Shown: positions 6,834-16,285, counted from the first letter of the stretch. The stretch: DNA of 64,000 nucleotides from Hyphomicrobium_A sp963759735 (GCA_963759735.1 CAVXAF010000007.1:496001-560000); one strand, 5' to 3'. The notes: generated by a model not told the origin, from the letters alone. Numbers and translations are program-made.

Positions 6834-8117
6834 TCAAGCGCCGCCCTTTTCGCGATCGACGGCGCGCCAGCCGATGTCGCGGCGATAAAAACCGCCCGGC
6901 CAGTCGATGCGGGCGGCCGCTTCATAGGCACGCGCTTGTGCCTCGGCGACGGTTTTGCCACGCGCCGTGACGTTGAGCACGCGTCCACCATGCGCCAGGA
7001 GTCGCTCGCCGTCGCGCCGCGTACCAGCATGGAAAATTTCCACGCCATCGACTGCCGCGGCGGCGTCGAGGCCCTTGATCTCGCTGCCGACCTCCGGCGC
7101 GCCTGGGTAGCCGTTGGCGGCGAGCACGACCGTCAACGCTGCGTCGTCGTGCCAGCGCAGATCGAAGGTATCGAGCACGCCGTCGACGGAGGCGAGCAGC
7201 GCGGGCAGCAGGTCGGACTTGAGCCGCATCATCAGCACCTGTGTCTCGGGATCGCCGAAGCGCGTGTTGTACTCGATCAGCTTGGGGCCGTCGGCGGCGA
7301 TCATCAGGCCGGCGAACAGCACGCCCTTGAACGGCGTGCCGCGTGCGGCCATCGCCGCCACGGTCGGCCGGATGATCTCAGCCATCGTGCGTTCGATCAT
7401 CGCTGCCGTCATGACTGGAGCCGGCGAATAGGCGCCCATGCCGCCGGTGTTCGGCCCGGTGTCGCCGTTGCCGACGCGCTTGTGGTCCTGCGCCGTGGCC
7501 AGCGCCAGCGCATGCTTGCCGTCGACGAGCACAAAGAAGCTCGCCTCCTCGCCGGTGAGGAATTCCTCGATGACGACTTCGCTGCCGGCCTTGCCGAAGG
7601 CGCCGGCAAAGCACGCTTCGATGGCCGCCTCCGCTTCGGCGTGTGTTGCCGCAATTGTCACGCCCTTGCCGGCGGCCAGCCCGTCCGCCTTGACGACGAT
7701 CGGCACCTGCTGTTCGGCGAGGTATGCCTTGGCGCTCGCGGCATCGCTAAAGCGGCCATAGGCCGCGGTGGGGATATCGAATTGCCGGCACAGGTCCTTG
7801 GTGAAGCCCTTGGAGCCTTCGAGCTGCGCAGCCGCTTGGCTGGGCCCGAAGCACTTGATCCCTGCCGTCGTGAGATCATCTACAATGCCAGCGACGAGCG
7901 GCACTTCAGGGCCAACGATGACGAGATCGATGGCGTTATCGGAGCAAAAGCGGATCACGGCCGTGTGGTCGCCCACAGGAATGGGGACACATTCGGCCAC
8001 CTCCGCAATTCCGCCGTTCCCCGGCGCACAATAGAGCTTCGTTAACAGCGGACTGGCACTCAGCTTCCAGGCGAGCGCGTGCTCGCGGCCGCCGGAGCCG
8101 ATCAGAAGGACGTTCAT
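6834..8117 (-). CDS. purD: Phosphoribosylamine--glycine ligase
   Basis: This 427-residue ATP-grasp enzyme catalyses the second step of purine synthesis, joining glycine to phosphoribosylamine to give GAR. The N-terminus MNVLLIGSGGREHALAWKL and the segment YCAPGNGGIAEVAEC are diagnostic. The ATP-grasp signature region (VVKADGLAAGKGV) and the metal/ATP-binding FGDPETQVLMMRL motif are intact. Length matches the family. It is divergent from xseA across about 105 bases. No purine riboswitch was seen upstream. Confidence 0.95.
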   Translation of the reverse strand: MNVLLIGSGGREHALAWKLSASPLLTKLYCAPGNGGIAEVAECVPIPVGDHTAVIRFCSDNAIDLVIVGPEVPLVAGIVDDLTTAGIKCFGPSQAAAQLEGSKGFTKDLCRQFDIPTAAYGRFSDAASAKAYLAEQQVPIVVKADGLAAGKGVTIAATHAEAEAAIEACFAGAFGKAGSEVVIEEFLTGEEASFFVLVDGKHALALATAQDHKRVGNGDTGPNTGGMGAYSPAPVMTAAMIERTMAEIIRPTVAAMAARGTPFKGVLFAGLMIAADGPKLIEYNTRFGDPETQVLMMRLKSDLLPALLASVDGVLDTFDLRWHDDAALTVVLAANGYPGAPEVGSEIKGLDAAAAVDGVEIFHAGTRRDGERLLAHGGRVLNVTARGKTVAEAQARAYEAAARIDWPGGFYRRDIGWRAVDREKGGA

Positions 8118-8222
8118 CGCTGCAGGTCTCTAGAAAGCTAGGGGACTTTCGCTGCGCCAAGCGTTGGCCGCGCGCGGTCTGATGTATCATCGAATCGGAA
8201 TGCCACAAATGAGCCCCCATAC

Positions 8223-9716
8223 GTGAACCAGCCGGCACCCCAGTCACCATCCGGCTCCCAGGCCGGCGGCAACGTCGCTGAGTACTCCGTCTCCGAGCTT
8301 TCCGGCGCTATCAAGCGTGCGTTGGAGGAGGGATTCGGCTACGTGCGCTTGCGCGGCGAGATCTCGGGCTTTCGCGGCGCGCACGCGTCCGGCCATTGCT
8401 ACTTCGGACTGAAGGACGACAAGTCGAAGATCGACGCCGTTATTTGGAAGATGGTCTACGGGCGCCTTAAGGTGAAGCCCGAGGAGGGCATGGAGGTCAT
8501 CGTCCAGGGACGGGTGACGAGCTACCCGGGTTCCTCGAAATATCAGATCGTCATCGAAAGCCTGGAGCCGGCCGGCCTCGGCGCGCTGATGGCGCTGCTC
8601 GAAGATCGCAAGCGGCGCTTCACCGCTGAAGGGCTGTTCGCCGAGGAGCGCAAGAAGCCGCGGCCATTCCTTCCGCGGCTGGTCGGCATCATTACCTCGC
8701 CCACCGGCGCCGTCATTCGCGACATGCTGCACGGCTTTACCGAGCGCTTCCCGACGCGGGTCATCGTGTGGCCGGTGCGCGTGCAGGGAGAGACCTGCGC
8801 CGCCGAGGTCGCCGCCGCCATCGCCGGCTTCAATGCCATGCAGCCCGGCGGCCGCTTCGATCGCCCCGATGTGCTGATCGTTGCCCGCGGTGGTGGCAGC
8901 CTTGAAGACCTGTGGGGCTTCAACGAGGAAAGCGTCGTGCGCGCCGTCGCGGCCAGCGCGATCCCGATCATCTCCGCCGTCGGCCACGAGACCGACTGGA
9001 CGCTTATTGATCTCGTCGCCGATGCCCGCGCCCCGACGCCCACCAAGGCCGCGGAATGGGCGGTGCCGAAGTTCGCGGATCTTGCCGACAGCACGCAAAA
9101 GCATGGCGCCCGGCTGACGACGGCGGCGCGCCGCATGCTGCAGCAGTCGCGCGCGCACCTGAAGGCGGCGGCCCGCGGACTGCCGCGCTTGGAAGACGTG
9201 CTGGCCATGCCGCGCCAGCGCTTCGATGCCTGTGAGAAGCGTCTTGGTCGCGCCCTGCTCGCCAACGCGCGCGTCCACCATACGCGCTACGTGCGCATTT
9301 CTGCGCGTCTGCGGCCGGGCCCGATCATGCAGCGCATCGCCGTGTCCAGCGAGCGTGCCGGGGCGTTGCACGCGCGTGCCGGACAGGCGCTGCGCAACAG
9401 GGTCATGGCGCGACGCCGGCAACTGGAAGGCTGCGACAAGCTGCTCGTGACACTGAGCTATCAGAGCGTCCTGCAGCGCGGCTTCGCGCTGGTGCGCGAT
9501 GCACAAGGGCGCGCGGTGCGCTCGGTCGCCGCTGTCGTCCCCGGGGACCGGCTCGACCTGGAACTGCGTGACGGCCGTATCGAAGCCGAAGCGCTCAGCG
9601 TGGGCACGACGAGCGGCCAGGAGCCGGCAGCGTCGATCCCTCCCGCAGCGCAACCAACGCCAGCGGTGCGGCGGCCGCGCAGCCGCGGTGGCAGCAGTCA
9701 AGGCTCATTGTTTTAA
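8223..9716 (+). CDS. xseA: Exodeoxyribonuclease VII large subunit
   Basis: This 497-residue subunit of the single-strand-specific exonuclease VII acts in mismatch repair and DNA clean-up. It has an N-terminal OB fold (YVRLRGEISGFRGAHASGH). The catalytic region includes ARGGGSLEDLWGFNEE and AVGHETDWTLIDLVADARAPTPTKAAE, and a long helical region follows. The C-terminal tail is Pro/Arg-rich and slightly longer than in E. coli. The start is GTG at 8223 with the product beginning MNQPAPQ. The partner xseB is not in the window. It is followed 75 bases later by the DUF2093 gene. Confidence 0.94.
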   Translation: MNQPAPQSPSGSQAGGNVAEYSVSELSGAIKRALEEGFGYVRLRGEISGFRGAHASGHCYFGLKDDKSKIDAVIWKMVYGRLKVKPEEGMEVIVQGRVTSYPGSSKYQIVIESLEPAGLGALMALLEDRKRRFTAEGLFAEERKKPRPFLPRLVGIITSPTGAVIRDMLHGFTERFPTRVIVWPVRVQGETCAAEVAAAIAGFNAMQPGGRFDRPDVLIVARGGGSLEDLWGFNEESVVRAVAASAIPIISAVGHETDWTLIDLVADARAPTPTKAAEWAVPKFADLADSTQKHGARLTTAARRMLQQSRAHLKAAARGLPRLEDVLAMPRQRFDACEKRLGRALLANARVHHTRYVRISARLRPGPIMQRIAVSSERAGALHARAGQALRNRVMARRRQLEGCDKLLVTLSYQSVLQRGFALVRDAQGRAVRSVAAVVPGDRLDLELRDGRIEAEALSVGTTSGQEPAASIPPAAQPTPAVRRPRSRGGSSQGSLF

Positions 9717-9791
9717 TCGCCGATGGTAGCAATGCTTGACGCGCCCGGCGCGATTGGCATTGTGAACGGCTGGCATCGACAAGAGACGCGT

Positions 9792-10031
9792 ATGAACCGG
9801 ATCGACAGATTTTTCGGCCTGCGTGGCGAAGCGAAGGTGAAGTTCCTTAATGGGGAGTTTCAGGTCCTTTCGCCGGGCGACTTCGTGCGATGTGCGGTCT
9901 CGGGGGAGCCGATCATGCTGCCCGATCTGCGCTATTGGAGCGTCGAGCTGCAGGAAGCCTACGCGACACCCGAGCTGTCGATGCAGCGCTATCTGCAGAT
10001 GCGCGACAGCCAGCAGCGCGAGCAGCTCTAA
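9792..10031 (+). CDS. DUF2093 domain-containing protein
   Basis: A 79-residue protein beginning MNRIDRFFGLRGEAKVKFLNGEFQVLSPG, which matches the small DUF2093 family found almost only in alphaproteobacteria. The segment SGEPIMLPDLRYWSVELQEAYA is also typical. No function is known. It is acidic, soluble and without cysteine pairs beyond one residue. The ATG at 9792 gives the family length; the longer frame from 9723 is not conserved in character. Lying between xseA and lpxK is the usual place for this gene in Hyphomicrobiales. Confidence 0.85.
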   Translation: MNRIDRFFGLRGEAKVKFLNGEFQVLSPGDFVRCAVSGEPIMLPDLRYWSVELQEAYATPELSMQRYLQMRDSQQREQL

Positions 10032-10034
10032 TCC

Positions 10035-11093
10035 TCAGCGCGGCGGTGGCGGGCGTCGCCGTGATGTCGTCAACTGTAGCGCGCTCTCGATCAGTGACTC
10101 GATCCGCGGCAGCTCCCGTTCCTCGATCCGCATTTCGATTGGCAACGCCCGCGTCTGCGCGGCCAGCGCCGCCAGCGGCTCGGTGCCGGCGAGACGCACA
10201 AGATCCTTCTCGGTTGTGACGAGCCCGGCGCCGCTCGCTTGCGCCTTGCCGATGAGGCGCTCGGCGTCGGCGGCGCTGAACGGATGATGGTCGGGGAACG
10301 AGATGGTGTCGACCAGCCGCGCGCCCAGGCTCTCCAGCAATCGATAGAAGCGCTGCGGATTGGCGATGCCGGCGAAGGCGAGCAGTTTGCCTTCGCGTAT
10401 CCAAGAAGTATCGCCGCTGGCGCCGACGCGTGCCACCAGCACCGGTCCGGGAAAACCCTGGCGCAGAACGGCATGTACACCGCGCGCATCGTTGGTTTCG
10501 GGCGGATCGCGCACGACAATGGCGTCGACCAGCCCGATCTGGAAGTCGAGTGGGGCGCGCAACGGGCCGGCGGGGATCACCTCGCCGTTGCCGATCCCGC
10601 GCTTGCCGTCGACCAGTGCCAGAGAAAGGTCCTTGGCGACGGCGCCATTCTGGAGGCCATCGTCCATGACGATGACGCTTGGCTGGCGGCCGTCGCTCTC
10701 GATGGCGATAACGCCGGCACGCCGATCACGGGCAACCAGCGTCGGCGCGACGGCGCAGAGCAGCAGCGGCTCATCGCCGTAGAGACGTGCCGCGCCAGGC
10801 GAGGCATCGACCCAAGCCGGTCCCGCGTAGCGGCCACCATAGCCGCGGGTGAGAAACACGGGGCGTTCACCGCGCGCAATCAGTAGGTGGGCGATCGCGA
10901 TAGCGAGCGGCGTCTTGCCGGTGCCGCCGGCGGTGAAATTGCCGACGCAGATGACCGGCAGGCGCGAGCGGTAGGGCCGGTGGCGGCTATAGCGCCGCTC
11001 GGCGATCCAGCCGTAGAGGCGTCCGAGCGGGATGAGTGCACGCTGGCGGAAATCGCCGCCGCCATACCACCAGGTCGGCTCATCAAGACGCAC
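10035..11093 (-). CDS. lpxK: Tetraacyldisaccharide 4'-kinase
   Basis: This 352-residue inner-membrane-associated kinase phosphorylates the 4' position of the lipid A disaccharide precursor to form lipid IVA. The N-terminal MRLDEPTWWYGG is followed by a hydrophobic/basic segment and the P-loop GNFTAGGTGKTP at residues 51-62. The DDGLQN motif and the conserved SFPDHHPFSAAD segment are present. Its start overlaps the 3' end of waaA by 11 bases, so the two are translationally coupled in one lipid A/Kdo operon. The gene is intact. Confidence 0.93.
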   Translation of the reverse strand: MRLDEPTWWYGGGDFRQRALIPLGRLYGWIAERRYSRHRPYRSRLPVICVGNFTAGGTGKTPLAIAIAHLLIARGERPVFLTRGYGGRYAGPAWVDASPGAARLYGDEPLLLCAVAPTLVARDRRAGVIAIESDGRQPSVIVMDDGLQNGAVAKDLSLALVDGKRGIGNGEVIPAGPLRAPLDFQIGLVDAIVVRDPPETNDARGVHAVLRQGFPGPVLVARVGASGDTSWIREGKLLAFAGIANPQRFYRLLESLGARLVDTISFPDHHPFSAADAERLIGKAQASGAGLVTTEKDLVRLAGTEPLAALAAQTRALPIEMRIEERELPRIESLIESALQLTTSRRRPPPPR

Positions 11094-12313
11094 GCTTCAA
11101 TCTTTCGTCTGGGAGGTAGCGGAGCAGCGCCTCGACCGTTTTGTCGAGCGCGCCCGACAGCGAAGTGAGTGCCTGCGTCGCGCCGGCACGCATGCGCTGG
11201 AGATCGGCGGGGCTGTCGATCAGATTGGCAACCGCGGTGGTGATGTCGGCTGCAGACTTGACCTCGATGGCGCCGTCGCTGCGCAGCAGCGTGCGGTAGG
11301 CATCACGGAAATTGTACCAGTGGGGCCCAGTGAGGACGGCGACGCCATGCCTCACCGCCTCGATAGGGTTCTGGCCGCCGCGCTCGATGAGCGAGCCGCC
11401 GATGAAGGCCACCGGCGCCAGCGCATAGAGGGTGCCCAGTTCGCCGATGGTGTCGGCGATATAGATATCGGTGCGCGGCCCCGGCAGCGTCCCGAGCGAG
11501 CGCTGCGTAACGCTGAATCCGAGGTTCTTCAGCATTTCGGCGATGGCGGTACCGCGCTCGGGATGGCGCGGAGCGATGATCGTGCAGATGTTCTCAAAGC
11601 GCCGCGTCAGCGCCCGGTGCGCCGCCGCGATCGTCTCTTCCTCGCCTTCGTGCGTGCTCGCAGCAGCGAACACAGGCCGTCCATCGAGCGCCGCGCGCAG
11701 TCGCTCGAGCTCGTTGAGGTCGACGGGCGGCGGGGGCGCATCGATCTTGAGGTTGCCGACGGCGTGCACGTTGCGTGCGCCCAGGGCCGTGAAGCCAAGC
11801 GCCAAGCGTTCGTTCTGCGCCAGGATTATGCTGAAGCGGCTGAACAGGGGAACGGCGGTCGATTTGTTGCGCTGCCAGCGGCGGCGGCTGCGCTGCGACA
11901 GTCGCCCGTTGACCAGCGCCGATGGGAATATTGCGTGCCGCCGTTTCCAAGATGAGCGAGGGCCAGATTTCTGATTCGGTGAATACAGCGAGGTCAGGTT
12001 TCCAGTGATCGAGGAAGCGCGCCGCATATTCGGGCGCATCGAGCGGCACGTATTGATGGACGGCTTGCGGGCCGAGCCGCCGCTCGGCCAGGCCCGCCGA
12101 CGTCACGGTGCCGGTGGTGAGCACGAAGTGGACATCGGGACGCGCGGCGCCGAGCGCTTCGATGAGCGGCAGGATGGCGTTCGTCTCGCCGACACTCGCC
12201 GCATGCACCCAGCAGACGACGCCGGTCGGGCGCGCGATGGTCGCCAGGCCGAGGCGCTCGCCGCGGCGGCGTGGATCCTCCTTGCCGCTGCGCTCACGAA
12301 TCTTGAGCAGCAC
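11083..12313 (-). pseudogene. waaA: 3-deoxy-D-manno-octulosonic acid transferase, frameshifted
   Basis: WaaA (KdtA) transfers Kdo from CMP-Kdo to lipid IVA. The N-terminal half is read from a frame starting near 12313 (GKEDPRRRGERLG, CWVHAASVGETNAILPLIEAL, FTESEIWPSLILETAARNIP). The C-terminal half is in another frame (SALVNGRLSQRS, APRHPERGTAIAEML, GGSLIERGGQNPIEAVRHG, up to the stop at 11083). One extra base at about 11924-11926 (a GGG run on the plus strand) restores the junction RNIP-SALVNGR. The N-terminus is also unsettled: the expected leading peptide (KAYRTTMSLLRPLAP) is in the frame of the upstream acyltransferase, with an ATG at 12341. The gene is essential or nearly so in most relatives, so sequence error is the best explanation. 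Confidence 0.82.
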
Positions 12314-13112
12314 CAGGCGCCAGGGGGCGCAGCAGACTCATGGTCGTGCGGTACGCCTTGAGGCGCAGGTCGGGCGCTGCCGGTGGGGCGTCGGGATCAA
12401 GGCTCGGCGGGGAGGCGCGCGACACGTCGGCGCCGACGATCTCATATGCGCGCGCCGTTGCCGCATTGAGCCTGCGCTCGAGCTGCAGGCGCGCGAACTC
12501 AAGTTCGGCCGGGCCGGCATCGGGAGCAACCCAGATCGGGTCGCCGGTGACGTAGGCAATCTTGGAGCCCGGCAGGTTGATGGTCATCCGGCTCCAGGTA
12601 TTGAGAGACAGAAAGCGGGATGAGGCGGCGGCACAGGGGACGATGGGTCGTCCCGACAGGCGCGCCATGGTGACGATGCCGACGCCGGCTCGCCGCGCCG
12701 GGCCCGGCGGCACGTCGGCTGTCATGACGACCGAATAACCATCGTTAAGAGCGCGCACAGATTGACGCAGGGCGAAGGCGCCGCCGCGATCCTTGCGCCG
12801 TCCTCCAGCGCCCGCACCGCGAATCAGCTCAACACCGACGCGCGACATGGCCGTGCCGATCAGCTCGGCGTCTCCGTGACGCGCCACCATGGCCGCGACC
12901 TTGATGTCACCCGAGGGTCGAAAGCCCGCGGAGAGCATGAATTGCCCGTGCCAGACGGCGAGGATGAGGGGATGGTCGGCGGCCAGGCGTGCAAGCGCGT
13001 CCGCGGGCTCGTAGCTGGCCCGCGAGGTGCGCTTCACTAGCGCGATCATGCCGGCGAGCGCCCGGCCGGCGAGGCGATTGAGGTTGCGTGTGGTGTCAGG
13101 CGAACGTGCCAT
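12294..13112 (-). CDS. Lysophospholipid acyltransferase family protein (DUF374)
   Basis: This membrane-associated acyltransferase of about 272 residues has the DUF374/LPLAT-like core: VWHGQFMLSAGFRP carries the His of the acyltransferase motif, followed by GVELIRGAGAGGRRKDRGG. It then has VMTADVPPGPARRAGVGIVTMARLSGRPIVP. These proteins sit beside waaA in many Hyphomicrobiales and are thought to acylate lipid A or a phospholipid; the substrate is inferred. ATG at 13112 is used; a TTG at 13151 is in frame. The last ~20 residues look like the N-terminus of WaaA rather than this protein, so the true C-terminus probably ends earlier or the two are fused by a frameshift near 12315. Confidence 0.8.
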   Translation of the reverse strand: MARSPDTTRNLNRLAGRALAGMIALVKRTSRASYEPADALARLAADHPLILAVWHGQFMLSAGFRPSGDIKVAAMVARHGDAELIGTAMSRVGVELIRGAGAGGRRKDRGGAFALRQSVRALNDGYSVVMTADVPPGPARRAGVGIVTMARLSGRPIVPCAAASSRFLSLNTWSRMTINLPGSKIAYVTGDPIWVAPDAGPAELEFARLQLERRLNAATARAYEIVGADVSRASPPSLDPDAPPAAPDLRLKAYRTTMSLLRPLAPGAAQDS

Positions 13113-13147
13113 CCTCGAGGGTGCCCCGGCGCCAGATCGCCTCTGCA

Positions 13148-13174
13148 GCAAGTGGTTTTACGCGAACCACTTGC
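13148..13174. promoter_or_regulatory. Perfect 10-bp inverted repeat in a divergent promoter region
   Basis: GCAAGTGGTT (13148-13157) and its exact complement AACCACTTGC (13165-13174) are separated by 7 bases. The repeat lies between the divergently transcribed acyltransferase (ATG at 13112) and the phosphatase (ATG at 13297). It could be a regulator-binding dyad or a leader hairpin for the lipid A operon. Neither role is shown. Confidence 0.45.
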
Positions 13175-13296
13175 AGCTGGTTCCTATAGCGAATATTTAG
13201 CGATAGCAAACTGGGACGTTCGGGCACACACCGTCAACAACGGTGTCCACCCGTTTCGCGGCCCGAGCCCGTAACCCTCGAAATCAGCGGACATTA

Positions 13297-14034
13297 ATGG
13301 CCGGATTGGTGAAGCGGGCAAAACGCTCCTGGCGGCGCGTTGGGCGCGGGCTTCGCCAGCGCGCGGCAAGCTCGATGTCGCCATGGCTGCGCAGCCTGAC
13401 GGCGCCGCCTGCATCCTATGTCGATATGTTGTTCGTCGACCATGGCATCTTCCGCGTTGTCTACAGCAACACCCACCGCATGTCGGACAAGGCCTGGCGC
13501 TCCGCGCAGCCGGCGCCGCATCAGATCCGCCGTTTCGCCAAAGCCGGCATAAAGACGATCGTCAACCTGCGCGGCGAGCGCGACTGCGGCAGCTATTGGC
13601 TGGAGCGGCGCGCCTGTGAGCGGCTCGGGGTAAAGCTGGTCAATTATCAGATACGCTCGCGCGCGGCGCCCACGCACGCCGAACTGAAGGGCGCCAAGCG
13701 TCTTTTCGATGAAATCGAATATCCGGTGCTGATGCACTGCAAGTCGGGCGCCGACCGCGCCGGACTGATGAGCGTGCTCTATCGCCACCTGCACGAGGGC
13801 GTGCCGCTGTCGGAGGCGAAGAAGGAGCTGTCGCTCAAATATGGCCACATCCGCCAGGCGCACACCGGCATCCTCGATTACTTCTTCGAGCGCTACCTCG
13901 CCGACAACGCCGTGCGCCCGATGTCGTTCTTCGAGTGGGTGGACACGGTCTACGACCCCGACGAGCTGAAGCGCACATTCCAGTCCAAGGGCTGGGCCAA
14001 CCGCATCGTCGACAGCGTTCTGCGCCGCGAGTGA
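13297..14034 (+). CDS. Dual-specificity/tyrosine phosphatase family protein
   Basis: This is a Cys-based phosphatase of about 245 residues. The signature HCKSGADRAG gives the nucleophile Cys148 and Arg154 of the HCxxGxxR loop, in the fold shared by DSP-type and bacterial phosphoinositide/tyrosine phosphatases. A basic N-terminal region (about residues 1-35) may contact membrane lipids; a clear signal peptide is absent. The conserved GIKTIVNLRGERD strand precedes the catalytic domain. It is divergent from the acyltransferase-waaA-lpxK operon, so a lipid or lipid A-related substrate is possible but unproven. A GTG at 13243 would add 18 residues. Confidence 0.8.
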   Translation: MAGLVKRAKRSWRRVGRGLRQRAASSMSPWLRSLTAPPASYVDMLFVDHGIFRVVYSNTHRMSDKAWRSAQPAPHQIRRFAKAGIKTIVNLRGERDCGSYWLERRACERLGVKLVNYQIRSRAAPTHAELKGAKRLFDEIEYPVLMHCKSGADRAGLMSVLYRHLHEGVPLSEAKKELSLKYGHIRQAHTGILDYFFERYLADNAVRPMSFFEWVDTVYDPDELKRTFQSKGWANRIVDSVLRRE

Positions 14035-14044
14035 GCCGGCCGGC

Positions 14045-15856
14045 TTACATGGCCGGCAAGGGAGCGGCGATGAGAGCCTGCGAGCGCACCAGCCGCGCGT
14101 AATGACCTTCCGCCGCGATGAGCTGCAGGTGCGTGCCGGTTTCAACGATCATGCCCTCGTCCATGACGCAGATGAGATCGGCATTCTGCACCGTCGATAG
14201 ACGGTGGGCGATAACGAGCGTGGTGCGGTTGCGCGTGAAGCGGGCCAGCGCCTCCTGCACCAGGCGTTCTGATTCCGTATCCAGGGCGCTGGTCGCCTCA
14301 TCGAGCAGTAAGATCGGCGCATCCTTGAGGATGGCGCGGGCCAGCGCCACGCGCTGGCGTTGCCCGCCCGACAGCCTGAGGCCGCGATCGCCGAGCTCCG
14401 TCGCATAGCCTTGCGGCTGCGCGAGGATGAAGTCGTGGGCAGCTGCTGCCGTGGCCGCAGCGGCGATATCGGCTTGCGGCGCGCCGAGGCGCCCGAGCGC
14501 GATGTTGCCGGCGATGGTGTCGTCGAACAGCGTCACGTCCTGCGAGACGATCGAGATGGTGTCGCGCAACGATGCCAGCGTCACATCGCGGATGTCCTGG
14601 CCGTCGATGGTGATGCGGCCGCTGTCGACATCGAACAGACGCGGTACGAGGTTGAGTACCGTCGACTTGCCGGCACCGGATCGCCCGACCAGCGCTACAG
14701 TGCCGCCGCCGGGTACCGTGAGCGAGAAATCGGCGATGGCCTGCACGCCGCTGCCGGCATATGCGAAGCCCACGTGCTCAAAGCGGATCGTGGCGTTGGC
14801 GACGGCGAGCGGCCTGGCGCCGGGCTTGTCGACGATGAGAGGCTTTTCGTCGACCAGTTCGTAGAAGCTTTCGGCCGCAGCCAAGCCCTCGTTGATGCGT
14901 CCGGAAAGACTGCCGAGGGCGCGTACGGGCTGCGATGCCATGAGCAGGGCTGTGATGAAGCCCATGAAGTCGCCGACCGTTGAGATGCCGCTGGCGATGC
15001 GCCAATAGGCCAGCGCGATGACGCCGGCGATGGCAATGCCGCCGAGCGCCTCCAGTAGCGGATCGATGCGTGCCCGATTGGCGACCGCCTTCATGCGCAG
15101 CTTGTAGACGTGCTCGAAGCTCTTGTTGAGGCGTTCGGACGCGTAGTCCTCGAGGCGGAACGACTTGATCAGCCGGGCGCCGGATAATTTCTCGGTGAGC
15201 AGCGAGGTCATGCCACCCAGCTCATCCTGCGTCTGCTTGGCAACGCGGCGGAGCTTGCTGCTCAAGCTGGCGACGGGCAGCGCTGCCAGCGGATAGACGC
15301 AAAGCACGATCAGCGACATCACCCAGTCGAGATAGATCATCGACGCCACCAGCGCGACGATCAGCAAGGCGTCGCGCACGGCCGTGTTGAGGGCGGCCTG
15401 GACGGCAATCTGCACGAAGGCGATGTCGTTGGTCAGCTTGGAGACGAGCCGCCCCGGCGTGTCGCGCGACAGCCGTGCGAAGTCCGAGGTCATGAGATGC
15501 GCGAAGCCGACGCGCTGCATGTCGGTCGTCAGCCGCATGACAATGCGGTTGGTTTCCACCGTCTGCGCATAAAGCAGCACGCTGCGCAGCATGGTGGCGC
15601 CGATGATCGCCGCCAGGATGTACCCCAGCATGGCGGTCTGGTCCTTCATCAGCATGTCGAAGGACGCTTTTATGATCATCGGGTAGGCGCCGGTCACAGC
15701 CGCCAGAAGACCGGTGAGCAGCAGGGCGACGAGCAACTCGCGCCAACGCGGATAGATCCACTCGCGCACGAAGCGCATCAGCAGGCCGCGCTGGCTGTCG
15801 CTCAAGGCGAGAGCCGGCAGGGGCTTCTTGGGCGGCGCGGTGGGCGCCAGGGTCAT
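14045..15856 (-). CDS. MsbA-like ABC transporter, fused permease and ATPase
   Basis: A half-transporter of 603 residues. The N-terminal membrane domain has about six helices (for example LLVALLLTGLLAAVTGAYPMI and DALLIVALVASMIYLDWVMS). The C-terminal ATPase has Walker A GRSGAGKST, signature LSGGQRQRVALARA, Walker B ILLLDEATSALD and the H-loop IAHRLST. The size and architecture match MsbA and related lipid flippases, and the nearby lipid A genes make lipid A export likely; a drug or peptide exporter is the alternative. The ATG at 15856 overlaps the stop codon of the DUF4170 gene (ATGA), implying coupled translation. Confidence 0.88.
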   Translation of the reverse strand: MTLAPTAPPKKPLPALALSDSQRGLLMRFVREWIYPRWRELLVALLLTGLLAAVTGAYPMIIKASFDMLMKDQTAMLGYILAAIIGATMLRSVLLYAQTVETNRIVMRLTTDMQRVGFAHLMTSDFARLSRDTPGRLVSKLTNDIAFVQIAVQAALNTAVRDALLIVALVASMIYLDWVMSLIVLCVYPLAALPVASLSSKLRRVAKQTQDELGGMTSLLTEKLSGARLIKSFRLEDYASERLNKSFEHVYKLRMKAVANRARIDPLLEALGGIAIAGVIALAYWRIASGISTVGDFMGFITALLMASQPVRALGSLSGRINEGLAAAESFYELVDEKPLIVDKPGARPLAVANATIRFEHVGFAYAGSGVQAIADFSLTVPGGGTVALVGRSGAGKSTVLNLVPRLFDVDSGRITIDGQDIRDVTLASLRDTISIVSQDVTLFDDTIAGNIALGRLGAPQADIAAAATAAAAHDFILAQPQGYATELGDRGLRLSGGQRQRVALARAILKDAPILLLDEATSALDTESERLVQEALARFTRNRTTLVIAHRLSTVQNADLICVMDEGMIVETGTHLQLIAAEGHYARLVRSQALIAAPLPAM

Positions 15857-16110
15857 GACGACGCCTTGGCGTTCTGCTCGTCCGGTTCGAGCAGGCGGTG
15901 CATGTGGACGACGAAGTAGCGCATCAAGGCGTTGTCGACGGTGCGCTGCGCGGCGGCTTTCCAGGCGGCGTGCGCTTCGGCGTAGTTGGGGTAGATGCCG
16001 ACAATATCGAGGTCCTTGAGATTGCGGAACTCGACGCCGTCGAGCGACGTCAGCTCGCCGCCGAAGACGAGGTGCAGCAATTGCTTCGGCGTTGTCGACT
16101 TGTCGCTCAT
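15853..16110 (-). CDS. DUF4170 domain-containing protein
   Basis: An 85-residue soluble protein. Features such as LLHLVFGGELTSLDGVEFRN, then VGIYPNYAEAHAAWKAAAQRTVDNA, then RYFVVHMHRLLEP match the small alphaproteobacterial DUF4170 family, which has no known function. It is the first gene of a two-gene unit with the MsbA-like exporter, with a 4-base stop/start overlap. The tight coupling suggests an accessory role in envelope lipid export, which is inference only. Confidence 0.85.
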   Translation of the reverse strand: MSDKSTTPKQLLHLVFGGELTSLDGVEFRNLKDLDIVGIYPNYAEAHAAWKAAAQRTVDNALMRYFVVHMHRLLEPDEQNAKASS

Positions 16111-16285
16111 GTGCGGAGGATCCCTTGGGAAGGTTTGGACAATGCGCGTCGTAGTTGGTCGGAACAGGGCGCACGGTTACGGCGAATTTACGCTATCTCT
16201 TAAGCCGGCAGGAAGCCGGATGTGTCATTGTGCCTGCATGGTCGCATTCAGACGGCTGCTCTGAAGACAATGGTGAGGCACTCCG

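Noticed and set aside
6525..8045. 506-codon plus-strand open frame
   Set aside because: It is antisense to purD and the patatin gene; high GC gives long shadow frames.
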